From Taenia hydatigena (Eukaryota > Platyhelminthes > Cestoda > Cyclophyllidea > Taeniidae), in NCBI GenBank assembly GCA_036345935.2, contig JADWOT020001353.1:1-64000 (forward strand): a stretch of 64,000 nucleotides of DNA. Reading direction: 5' to 3'. The notes below the pieces were generated by a model that saw only the letters and a program-made list of their open reading frames with translations, was not told the origin of the DNA and made no database searches. Made by a program: the position numbers and the translations under genes. Positions 48,484 to 60,225 of the stretch are shown one piece after another. The first letter of the stretch is position 1, and the number at the start of each line of letters is the position of its first letter.

Positions 48484-49563
48484 ACATATGATTGCAATTA
48501 TATTGACAAGAGCCGAGAATTTGTCGTTGGTACATCGATTTTTACCATGTGACTGCAGTAGTGGAGACGAGAGCCGAGAATTTGTCGTTGGTACATCGAT
48601 TTTTACCATGTGACTGCAGTAGTGGAGACGAGAGCCGAGAATTTGTCGTTGGTACATCGATTTTACCATGTGACTGCAGTAGAAGAGACGAGAGCCGAGA
48701 ATTTGTCGTTGGTACATCGATTTTTACCATGTGACTGCAGTAGTGGAGACGAGAGCCGAGAATTTGTCGTTGGTACATCGATTTTTACCATGTGACTGCA
48801 GTAGTGGAGACGAGAGCCGAGAATTTGCAGTTAATGCATCTATTATTATCAAGTGACTGCAGTAGAAGAGACGAGAGCCGAGAATTTGTCGTTGGTACAT
48901 CGATTTTTACCATGTGACTGCAGTAGAGGAGACGAGAGCCGAGAATTTGTCGTTGGTACATCGATTTTTACCATGTGACTGCAGTAGAAGAGACGAGAGC
49001 CGAGAATTTGTCGTTGGTACATCGATTGTAACCATGAGACTGCAGTAGAGAGACGAGAGCCGAAAATATGTCATGTGGATGCATTAGAGAGTCGAGAGTT
49101 GATAATTTGTAATAGGTACATCTATTTTTACCATGTGTCTGCAATAGAGGAGACGAGAGCCAAGAATTTGACATTGGTACATCGATTTTTACCAAGCAAA
49201 TGCAGTAGGGAGACGAGAGCAGAGAATTCGTCGTTAGTACATCGATTTTTACAATGTGACTGCAGTAAAAAGACGAGAGCCGAGAAGTTGTCGTTGGTAC
49301 ATCGGATTTTACCATGTGGCTGCAGTAGGAAGACAAGAGCCGAGAAGTTGTCGTTGGTGCATCGATTTTTACCTTGTGACTGCAGTAGGGGAGACGTGAG
49401 CAGAAAATATGTCATTGATACATCGATTTTTACCATGTGGATGCATTAGGGAGACGAGAGTTGATAATTTATATTTGGTACATCGATTTTTACCATGCGA
49501 CTGCAGTAGAGGAGACGAAAGCCGAGAATTTGTCGCTTTTACTTCGATTTTTGGCGTGTGACT
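48484..49563 (+). repeat. Minisatellite, 61-bp unit, about 18 copies
   Basis: Tandem units of 60-61 bp follow one another. Each contains CCGAGAATTTGTCGTTGGTA, then CATCGATTTTTACCATGTGA, then CTGCAGTAGTGGAGACGAGAG. The left half is nearly homogeneous, with one deviant unit at about 48.81-48.87 kb. From 49.05 kb the units are more varied. A variant pair (ATATGTCAT, then GTGGATGCATTAG, then GAGTTGATAATTT) occurs twice, at about 49.05-49.15 kb and 49.40-49.50 kb, showing a higher-order duplication of several units. One truncated unit lies near 49.06-49.09 kb. Open frames of up to 124 codons on both strands are by-products of the repeat. Confidence 0.97.
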
Positions 49564-50499
49564 TTGTGGTTGTTTTAAATGGTTATATGGCACAATATGT
49601 TCGCATAAATTATATGGAGATTTAATTAATAATCAAATGAAATATTCATTTGTTATCTTCTCATTTCTAGTATTTTTCATCGTTTTTTTCTGGTTTTGTG
49701 GCTTTTTGTTAGCTACTACGGATTAGTATTTTATTTGTTCTCTTATTGGACTTTATTTGACATCGGCTAATAACCATGTCACACGATCTCTTTTTAGACA
49801 CATCGAATAATGCATGGAGTCTGCGTCACAACAAAGTTAAAAATAGTTCGAGTCCATTGCAAACTACGCAAGGTTTCGCTTAATGTGATAAACCTTTAGG
49901 TGTTTGAGATTCCGAACCTAAGTTTGCAAGCAATTCATGATCCTTGTGCTCTGTTACGCCTCATAGCTTCTTCTCGAGAGGTCTCCTTACAAATACGAAA
50001 GAGGGCATTCATTTGAAACGAGTTTTGCATTGGATGGGTCTGGTTAATTCTTTGCGGTAGTGTGTTTCAAAGTTGGATTAACAGTCCAATAGGTCATGAC
50101 ATGCAAAGGTCACTTTAGCAGGCCACGCTGCGCATTTTTGTTAGTGATGAAGGTAGACCCTTGCATTCTCTATCATCGTCAGATAGTGCTGTCTTGATAT
50201 CGGTCCCGTCCTTGGTGATGGCAGCACCTCTTACACTAGTTTCCAGGCCAACGGTAGGCAACTGGTGCATTGATGCCACTTATCCATGCATTACCAAATG
50301 AAGTCAACAAAATTAACTATTATTAAAAAGACAATTTTGAGGGTGGAAGTGGCTTTTCCTTGACCTTTAGATACAGCAAAAGTATTGAAGACAAAGTGCA
50401 AATATGTTTTCAGCCAGCAAGCGGGTAGCTGTACACATTCCAGTAGGCATCAAGTCAGACAGAACTACGTCTACCAGTTTGCAATGCGTTTCCTTTCAG
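49564..50499. other. Unannotated 0.9 kb stretch
   Basis: No gene is recognised between the minisatellite and the candidate exons that follow. Confidence 0.4.
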
Positions 50500-50924
50500 C
50501 CTTGTCATGCTTGCCAAAATTAGAAATGGGACAGGCCTGCTGCTAACCTACGTACGGTAGTGCTATCGCAGTACGCTTTTCTAGATGTAAAAGCAAATAC
50601 TTCAAGAACAGGGCTGAAGGCAGCCCAGGGACTTAGGTGAGAGTGGTATGGGAGACAAGCTTATCGACCCCTGTCGATACTAGGTCTTCTAACAGCTCAT
50701 ATTCATCAAGACGGACTACAACGCGCACACCGACCATTTGGACATCATATCCGGCGATGAATGTCACCATGGTTTGGTCGTCACAACTGCTATGTCTCCT
50801 TCAAATAGTGCTATTAGTGTAAGTGTTGCGATCTGAGTTTCCCTCACTAAATTCGTAATGGATTTTCGTCCAATCGCGTAACTTGAGTTTTTTGGTGCAG
50901 AGAGATCAAACGTGGTATTTTTAG
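50500..50924 (+). CDS. Candidate 3' exons of an unrecognised gene
   Basis: Exon 50696-50818 follows a clear acceptor (GGTCTTCTAACAG) and ends at GTAAGT. Its 41 open codons read LIFIKTDYNAHTDHL and on to TTAMSPSNSAIS. An 82-bp intron ending TTGGTGCAG joins it in phase to a short last exon 50901-50924 (RDQTWYF, TAG). Upstream, 50500-50551 (acceptor TTTCCTTTCAG, 1 nt then LVMLAKIRNGTGLLLTY, donor GTACGG) also fits in phase, with a 144-bp intron. AATAAA at 51215-51220 gives a 3' UTR of about 0.3 kb. No domain is recognised and the gene start is not found. The opposite strand has a 70-codon frame (50764-50976), so strand choice rests on the splice sites. Confidence 0.38.
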
Positions 50925-51214
50925 CCTCTGCGAACTGCCTAAATGCATCCACTTCCAAACCTTGTCCTTCCTTCATTCTCCCCTCATTTTGTTCCGTAGA
51001 GCCTTTCTTGTTTATCCTCTTCCCGATTGCAAATTCTTCCCATTACTTCCTTTAAATTCAGCTATCAATTCCTTCTATTTTTGCCTTTTATTCTTGTTAT
51101 GACAGTAATTCAATGCCTTTATCGCTTTTGTTCATACAAAGAGATTAAAAGCAAAAGCCTACACTGTTGAAACTTCTCAGCATTCAATGCCGGTAGCTCG
51201 CTTAACCGCTTTTC

Positions 51215-51220
51215 AATAAA
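51215..51220 (+). promoter_or_regulatory. Poly(A) signal AATAAA
   Basis: The hexamer lies about 290 bp after the putative stop at 50924 and would end that transcript. Confidence 0.4.
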
Positions 51221-54200
51221 GAGACCTTCTATCAGACTGCAGTTCATTGTGTGTGTACCGAATTTAATGTAGCGCAAGCTGTGGTGGACGAAAGCGTCAA
51301 TGTTAATTCAAAAATAAATATCTCTGTCTTCTCTTTTTACGCATTGTTTTTGCCTGAGATGGTTCGTTTTTAGCCTTTTACTATCGGAAGTGCTCAATCG
51401 AGGTGGCAACTTTGGTGTTAATTGAAGTCCTTCTTGTTTACGAGGCGAAGGTGTCGCCTGTAAATAAGTAGTGGAGAAGAATTGGAAGCCATAGCTCCCC
51501 ATTTAAAGAGTCCAAGATGAGTCATCAAAAGGAACGTGTTGCTTTCAAGCAATATTAAAGGTCGTGAGGACACTCAAGGATTCCATTGAAATTGGGCTGA
51601 AGATCGGTGGATGAGTTGGGTGGTGAGAGTAACGAACAATACCGCTTTATTACGCTTCCAGACAAATTGCCAATTTCCATCAGCCTTATTCTGCACTGAA
51701 CACTCTGCTGACGGTCATTATTTTATGCGCTCGCTAGAATTATGCCTTTGCTTCACATCTCGTCAACTTTCGTCCCTTAAACTATCCATTCATATTTCTG
51801 GCTTCTTTCCTTCCCGCCCCTACTTTAATGCGCTTTCAACTATGCAAATCTTCGCCTACTTGACATCACGCATCTTTCCTTGACACACAGCTACTGACAA
51901 TCTGGGCTGTTTTTCTTATTGAATTGAATTGCTTGTGAGACCTTCACTACTAATTAAAGAGCTACGTTGGAGTTCTAGCTTAGATTGTTACCCTCGCGGT
52001 GTACAATTCGGATTCGTGCACCTAAATTGACTTAGTTGCGACTCGGGCGAGCCCTAGTTTGTCAAAGAAGACGCGTTTTAGTGTCTGTATATGCATAGCT
52101 AGCATTTAATGAAAGCGCCTCCTTCTACCAAATGAGGACACGCAATCTGCAGCCATTATCCCATTCAACGAATAAACCGCTATGCCAAACCCTAATAAGG
52201 CAGTGAAAAGGTTAGCTCTATAGATACTACCCGCTTTGTCTTTTTAACTTCAAAGAAGAAACATACAAGCTCAATCACCTTCTCTGGGCCCTCCCAGAAT
52301 GTTCTCAATGTGATCGTCAGCAAAGATAGGCAAAAAGTAGACGTGTTTGTCATGGACAACGGCCTCAACCATACCCACAAAATGAAAGCGGCTTTTAAAA
52401 TTGGTTAAACACACTTGCCATTCTGGTTTTGACCTAGCTCACTAAAATAATCTCTTGTAATCTGCATTTCCTGCTCTTCTGCCGGCATTTGTATGGCATC
52501 AGGCTCACTCCTGTGAACACCTTTTAGGAACTCTCCTGATGTAGGCAGAATCGCCTTTATTTTAAACTCTGTCATTGTATCCTATATATTACATCTGTTA
52601 AAAGCTCTTACATCGGAGTTGGATTAAGCTCGAGTCCGTGCATTAGGCATCAGTCCAACAAAGGAAACATTAGAAAAGCATCATTACGACAGGACCCCAT
52701 TTCTATACAAGAGCTCGACACTATACGTGTGGGATTCTTTTCTGTGCTGACAAGAGCACTATGATTTCTCCATTTGCCAGCACGACTATAGTTCTGCATG
52801 CAAGAATCCAAGACCCATCCTTTGCTTTGTAAATTTACGATTTAGAGGATGTCAGTTGATTTAGTGAATTTCTTGGCAATGAAAAAGGATTTCAGGCTAA
52901 GAATGTGGGTGGTTCTTCCTAACTTCACTAAAAAACGCTTGCTAACTAGCAGGAAGAAACCATTTTAAGGTAATCGCTCGTCTTCAAGAAAGTGGTATTT
53001 ATGAGAGGCAGTGCCATTTTGTAAGGTGATGTAATCTACTTTTGCTAGCTTTATTCATGAATGGTGGAAAGGGTTGCAAACCGCCATTCACCTTTCTGGT
53101 ATTGACATCGCAGTCATGCAAAAGTTGGTTTCCGAGACTTTTGCAGGAACCGATTTTATTAAGTGGTGCAGCACTTAGGGGTGTGCGGAACTGAAAGTTG
53201 CAAAATAGGTACAGATTGTATATGGTCTAAGTAGAGAGTTTGCCTGGTGATCCGTGCGTTAAGAGCACCACGAACGCATTTTATTGTAATTAGTTGCCAT
53301 TGATTTATTATTAATTATTGGTTGGAGCTGCCTCCGCTTTCCTCTCTCCTGTAAATCTTGGACATAAATGAATTTTATTTGCGCAATTTTATTTTTGATT
53401 CGCTGTGGACATTCATAGCGATCATATCTTTCTCCCACACTATTTGCGTCGTCGTACTGACGTTGTTTGAAGCCGAATTTATTTCCAATAAGGTCTCTGT
53501 GCTAATTCTATAAAACAAACATTTAAAACCGTGGAATTGAATCAGGTTGAAGGAAAGTACTCTGGTGTATTTTGTATGTGAAACAGCAAGCACGTGCTGC
53601 ATTGGCGATCCTATTTTTATTGAGAAACAGTTTCAGTCCAATTAAATTTGGCTGGCTTGATATGACACAACCCCTCTCCTTTGCTTTTGTGCACAGAGGC
53701 CATGCCATCGTCTCTACCACCAAGTCCTTTCCATCACCACTAATTGACCATACTTATCGCCTTCGAATGTGAATGACTCGGTTATGCTTTGAAAAAGGGG
53801 ATTCCGTATGATGAGCTACTTACAAATTTTCCTTTCAGTCGATCTGCGTGGGAAGTTAAATTAGAACATGGGTAAATTAAAGAATTGTACGCACTTCAGA
53901 CGCGATGTCTAGCAATCAATTTTTTGCCATTTTGATAGTGTTAAATTTTCGTTCGTTTCATGCACAACTGTGATTACGCCATTTATTTGTTTGCACCTGA
54001 TAAATTGGCGGTGTTTTTAAGGTGGCCTCAATTGCAGCCTGGTTGCTGTCATTCATCGTCATCGCACTACTCCGAGTTTTCTTAGCTCTCCCCAACCTGA
54101 TATAACTAGCGTCTCCTTTTCATTTCGTTTCCTTATCACCCTTGCTTTCCTCTCATTGCTCCTTTAAACTCAATCTTTCGTTCTATTGACTTTTGTTTAT

Positions 54201-55892
54201 ATTTTACCCTCCTTTACTTTGTAAGTGCCAATTCGGCATTAGCTCAACTGACATTTTAACGGATTTTTAAATGTCAAAGCAAATGAGGCTTGGCTTTTTC
54301 ATGTGTGCTACTAAATCGAACTTTATACTTCCCCCACCAAAACCACTTCTTTGTAGACATTTGGCTACTTGGCTAGAAGGGTTAATAAATGAACAAATTT
54401 GAAAGCAAAATTCATAAAAAAGAAAAAAAATGATGAGTACGCTTATGCACCGCAACCAGATGAAGTGATGGAAGCTTTTCACCCATTTTCATGACTTGCG
54501 ATTCTCTTGAGAAGCACAAATGCTGCCATCATCGTCAGACCAAGAATATCCCAACTTCTCCACCCAATTGCCTGCTCCTTTACACAATACTGACTGTTCA
54601 AGCAGGTACAAGAACTATTTTATTCCTAAAAACCCGATATTCGAGATGCTCTATTAGCGGAAAACATGCTCATCAAATTAACTTTGCCGTGACTTCAAAA
54701 GTCAGCACTCCCCTTATTCAAAGTCTCATGAAATCACTAAATTTGTGTCGGCGATGATGTCAGCATAGATGGCCTACTAGTCCGGTGACTATGGCGGTCA
54801 GGAGTCACCTCCATTTGCACAAAAACTTGCAGGTGGCTTCTTTGCCTTGCTGTCAGGGTTACCGGTATTCACATTTTCTTCTTACCCAACTCTTTCTCCA
54901 TTCTCCCATCAAACTTTACCTTCAAATAGCTCTCTGTATTCGGGGAGCTAGTGAAAAGGGACAAGGAAGCGAAACCGGGCTGTTATCATCCCAACAGTCA
55001 ACGCGACAATGCGACTTGGTTCATTCCTTTCTTTAACCATTTATCTTACTTATTTTGCTTATTATTTATGGTCATTGTCAATCGCAGCAGATATATGTAA
55101 GATGCATTGAATTCTGTGTCTGCCCTTGCATATTTGAATACTCTTACTATGGAAATCTTTGATGTACCTCAGCGAAAATCTTCCAGGGTTCTGCAAAGGT
55201 GGCTGTGTCTGTTACTTGGCAGTTTATGTATATTCATGAGGAACTCAATGGCATGCCGAGACAATACTGCATGCAACTTTTGGGAAAGAAGGACTGCTAT
55301 TGGCAGTAACTAAAGGCCCGGTTAGTAAGTGGAAAGCGCACATAACAAGGACTAACAACAGCGTCATGAGAACTTAGGCCCCAAACAACTCGCAGTGTGC
55401 ATCAAGTCAGTATTTTTGACATTCTACTTCGGCGCAGTAGCAAAGATTGTCAGATATTAAAGCGGACTACACGTTACGGATGAGAACGAAGAGCATCTAT
55501 TATCTTGTCGCAAAACATATTTTCAGCTACTCGATCAGTGTTGCAGAGGAACTATGCAAATAGAAAGGCCGATAAAATTATTCGTTCTCTTTCCTTGCAT
55601 GGCCTATTCTGTGTCGGCTAAAGGGCCATTAATTTTTTATTCACTTTGCTTATGTTCGTGTTTTATATAGCTTAAAGAAGACGTTGGCGAAGTATATGAG
55701 GGCTTCCACTTCTCGTGATTTTGAATTTTGTAACGTTTAATACCGACATTTTTGATTTCCTTTTTGTTAGCACGGATCAGATGTGGCTCATCAGCTGCGT
55801 TACCTTCTTCATGCTATACCTTCGTCCAAATTGTAGAATACCCCTTTGAAGTGCTAAGAACAGGGACTCTTCTTATTCTCGGCCTCAGATTT
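51221..55892. other. Unannotated 4.7 kb stretch
   Basis: AT-rich DNA with frames of 60-90 codons only. None has a recognisable domain or matching splice sites that I could chain. Confidence 0.4.
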
Positions 55893-56620
55893 TAACGCCA
55901 TACAGGCATGATAACACACCCCAACAGCGATTGTGGCTGCATAAACATCTTGATCAAGTGTTGGGCATGCATCTCCAACTCTTATTCACGGATATTAGAT
56001 AGTAAGACTTTAGAGAGGATGGTATATAGTAAAGTAAACATTTGTTTTTTATAATATTTTGATGCACAGTATGAGGGTCATGAAGAACGAAACCTAGCTG
56101 CAAATTTCAATTTGCTTATTGGAACAACGAATGCTTTAGGATTAGCAGTGTATTACTATAAAATTTTGGGTAACAATAGCGTCAACTATTTGCCTCAAAC
56201 ACAGTGGTCATGAACGTCTAGGCATCGTAGAAATAACAAAGCCTAGTTCTTAGCCCGATGTTGATTGGAATGATGAGGGTTGGTTTGCCTTGCGGGTTAT
56301 CATCTTCGGTGTGGTCATGCCTGCTAGCATACTCCTTTTAGTAGGTTAGTTGATATGCAACAAGTTTGGGAGGCTTGCTTCACTTATTGGTCATGTTTGC
56401 AGGATTATGGCCCTTTATATTTCCATAGAAAATCCTGTAAATGATGCATGAAGTTTGTGTCTCATTGAGGTCAGCCTGTGGGACGGGTTCCATTAAAGTT
56501 ATGGGTGCTCGTGTTTCGACCATCAGCCGTGTGCATGCCTAGAAGTACTTATTAGCTATTCTTTGTTGTCTTAAAGCCACTCATTCCTTTATGCATTTTT
56601 CTTCTCCTGGTTAAACAATT
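55893..56620 (+). repeat. Dispersed repeat family, copy B
   Basis: It aligns with copy C (59510-60225) over about 0.7 kb. Matching blocks are the CTTGATCAAGTG core, the GATGCACAG and AACGAA blocks, a GATGAGxGxTGG block, a CATGAAGTTTGTGT block and a final GCTCGxGTTTCG block. Copy A matches only the first 0.27 kb. The full element is therefore at least 0.7 kb. No terminal repeats or reading frame are visible. Confidence 0.7.
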
Positions 56621-59509
56621 TTTCCTTTGACTGCTAAGCAACGCTTATTTGGCCGCCAGCAATCAAGGTTCGATTGATCAAAAGGCATTCTCCTCGCCAA
56701 TGTTGATTGTCCTCATGCTTCATGGTAATATTGGTTGTTTTTCAAGACCAAAAGCTTTCCACCTTATCTCGACTTGGTTATATTTGAAACCGCAGCACAG
56801 CACAGCGCAGCTCAACATAGCACACGACGTGTTGGCAAGTCATGGCCTCCTACCCGATTTCTTAGGTTGGAGACCTGTGTTCTGCCATCATTGTGCACTT
56901 GGGCTTGTGCTGCTGCAACAAGCAAACGTTTTTATTTTTGGCTTGTGTAGCTAATGCTTTGCCACGCAGTAAAAACTAAGGTTCGTGGATATGTATAATC
57001 ACAAATGATTGTTTTTACTTTTGTCGTGCGTTTTCGAACACTATATATCAGAAACCCCATTTAAGACAACAAATCTACTAGGTACCCGACTTTCCCGCTG
57101 GTTAAATTATGTATCTTTGCTCTTTTTATTCAGCAGAACTCCTAGTGGCTAAGGAAAATTTCGGCACAGCTTTTGTTGCTTTCAAGCTCATTGAATTAAG
57201 TACATGTGGTTGTATTCCTCACTATAGCTCCATAATGCAGCCGTACTCTTGTGGCGCTGTTATAACATCTCGCCTTAGCATGCTCAGCTATTAGGTCCCA
57301 TTAGTTTGTGATTTGACTACCCAGTGCTAATTACTTAACAGTTAAATTCTGTCTTAAGCGGCGATTCAAAGCATTAGTGAGTAGGCCGACGCAATCAAAT
57401 GACAGTTGAGCTGCAGACAGGAGTCCTTTTGAAGGTCATAATTGAATCGAGAGAAAGGGTTTGCAATGGTTAGGGTACGAGTGCGACGTAAATCTGTAGG
57501 AAGAGGTGATGCGTTTTTATAAGGACATAGTTAAAGTAGTAAGTCTCTTCATGATTAACAGATTAGAGGTGTTGAATTTTGGCTAATACACTTCTATCAG
57601 CCCAATCCTATGTGCATGTCCTTCAAGATGCAATTCGATGCAAGCGATTTGACAGCCTAAAAATGGCCTCAAAATGTTTGTGTAAGAATTGCTAAAGAGT
57701 TGAGTCATAATTCTCAATGTATGACAGTTTCCGCAGCATCAGGGCTCAAGACAACCAATTAAAATACGGGGGAGGCGAATTGCCTTTTGCCAGTACGTGC
57801 TTATTGCAATAACACTCCTGCTACCCCGTTAATATATTACGATCATGTGTTTCGATACTAAGGCAGATTGCGATTTGAATCAAAGCTAAAGTGATAGAAA
57901 AAATGCTTTAGTCGGTTGTCCTTAGGCCTTCACTGTGAGGGCGCTCTTAGTTTACGCACTTCTAGTTGTCACCACTCACACGCCAACAATGGCAACATAT
58001 GTAACTGCGGGACCCCAAAGCAATGACGAAAATTGTGGTTCGAAACTAGGTAGCGCCACACGTTGTGTGGGAGATCACATTAAATCACCGCGATCTCTAC
58101 ACAATGTGAGCTGAAAATTCCATGCTGTATGAGATGCTGTTTTTACATTACTTAACTCCACCTGTTTTCATTTGCGAAAAACCTTTACTTCTCTTTGTTG
58201 CTTGATTAACCTATCATAAGCGTCATGGACTTCTGTTTCTGTAGCGGCTTTTATAAAACATTTTAAAAGTCTACGTAGGCGCTTAATTTGATGGCGACGG
58301 AGTTTCTGAAGAATTTTTTAGCCCGATGGGAGGAATCGTCGCAGCGGGAAGGTTTAGCAGATCACAAGTAATGGCCCTTTTTGCTTTCAAACTCAGTCCT
58401 GCATCTAGCAGCCGATCTAGCATTAGTTTCAGATTGGCTTTGCGTCCTTATATGTCTTTACCAGAAGCATAAATGCCATGAGGACATATTTGCATAATTA
58501 CTTAGCAAGTCGCAAAGTCCCTTTCGCTTTCTTTTTCTTGCTATGAGGCATCAATATTTCTTTTTGCTGGCCTATGGTATTATTTTGCTTATTCGGAATT
58601 TTACCACAAAAGGTGTATTTAATCTACTGCAGAATAAGAAAAGGCCTCCTATATACGTGGTTATGATCCGATTTCTCCTCTTGCCACAATGGTATAGATT
58701 TCTACCTACACAACTGCTTGGCGGTTATGGGTTTTCTCGTTGTCCTTCTAACATTACTGCAGCATTATATTAGCAGGATTAAAAAGGTGCAATTTCAAGT
58801 TGGAAGGGTTTATTTGGCCACATTCTTCATCTTTTTGTCCTTATTTGGCGCATACACGGAATCCTTCCTTAATAACGGTGATGTTTGGAATGGATGGCAG
58901 ACCAAGGGTGTGAGAGGGTTGCAAAATTTAAAGTTCTGAGTCAACCATCGCAACGTAGAACCACGACATCCATGATTCAGTGACGAAGTCACTCCACTTC
59001 ACTCCCATCGACTGTCAAATGGCCGTTGGTAGCAAGATGAAGGAAGAAGAGGTAAAAAGAGGACATATTCATATTACTAAAGGTCTCTACTTCTTGACCA
59101 CTGCACTATAACTACGCTTCAATATCCTCAGACTAAGCTACAGGAGCGATCCATTAACCACCACCGCGCTACCATCTGCCACTTCTAACCACTTACTCAC
59201 CTCAAGCACATTAGCTTCATACACATTCTCCTCGAGCATTCTTGCCGGTGTTGTCTTTACGATTCCACATTTTTGAACCCATCACCACTGGCGGCATTCA
59301 ATTAAATGCAATCGCAAAAGCGCACAGGAAAGAAGCAAGTATGGTGCATCGCATCACCTCTGATGGCGTGGCACTAGACTGCATCTGAAATGCCAACACA
59401 CAAGCTATGCAAAGAAGCAGCCTTGCAATAATTGAGTGCAATAAGGATTGGAGAAGAGTACCAGCAGCCAAAGCAATAGAACGGTCGAGCCAGAAAGGCG
59501 GTATGAAAA
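56621..59509. other. Unannotated 2.9 kb between two dispersed repeat copies
   Basis: A 101-codon frame (56649-56954) and others have no support. Short perfect inverted repeats occur at about 58.05-58.11 kb (CCACAC/GTGTGG and GAGATC/GATCTC). Confidence 0.4.
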
Positions 59510-60225
59510 AAATACAATCATGCCGCTTCTTATAGCGGTCGCAGCTGCTTAAACACCTTGATTAAATGATAGGTATGCATCTCTTATTCATGTTTGTTTA
59601 TAATAGACCACGGGTTTCGGCGAAGATGAATTTAGTAAAGTTAAACATTATCAGGTTGCACTCTTTTAGGATGCACAGGAGGAGAGTTATAAGGAACGAA
59701 TCCTAATCTTTAATTTATCTTTAATTACTGGGAGGTACTGAACGTTTCAATGTTCTCAGTGAATTACCATGAGATTCTGGTAATAACGCTTTTTGCTAGT
59801 TATTTCAGGCAATTATCAAGAACAGGCGTCTTTATCTCGGCGTTCATTAGAGTGATGAGAGATGGATTCCCTTGATTGCTAATCTATCCTTTCAGTAGTT
59901 TAGTCAACACATGAAAAGATAAGACGGCTGATTTCACCAACTTAGGCGAATTAAAAGGATCAAAGTGATTTATAGCCCCACGAAAAGCTCTGTAACTGGT
60001 GCGACTAGGCATTTTAGCGCCATGAAGTTTGTGTTTGTTGAGATGCAATCTGTGTGCTTCTTGATATACTTCTCGTTCATTGTGCTCCTGGTGGGGAGTT
60101 AAATGCGCTTACCTTCGAAGGATTCCGTTCAAGCTGCGCATGCTCGCGTTTCGCCTATCAGTAGCGTACTTAACTAAAATTGCCTATTAACCACTTCTTT
60201 TTACATCAAAAACTGTCCCTTCCTG
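59510..60225 (+). repeat. Dispersed repeat family, copy C
   Basis: This is the partner of copy B in the same orientation, about 3.6 kb further on, and of copy A at 43.6 kb. Its first block (AAACACCTTGATTAAATGAT, then AGGTATGCATCTC) and the TTTCAATGTTCTCAGTGAAT block match copy A well. The family is unidentified. Confidence 0.7.

Noticed and set aside
48968..49449. Open frames of 122 and 124 codons on both strands
   Set aside because: They are products of the 60/61-bp minisatellite, which lacks stops in several frames.
59130..59180. tRNA D-arm-like sequence on the minus strand
   Set aside because: No anticodon arm or B-box at the proper distance.
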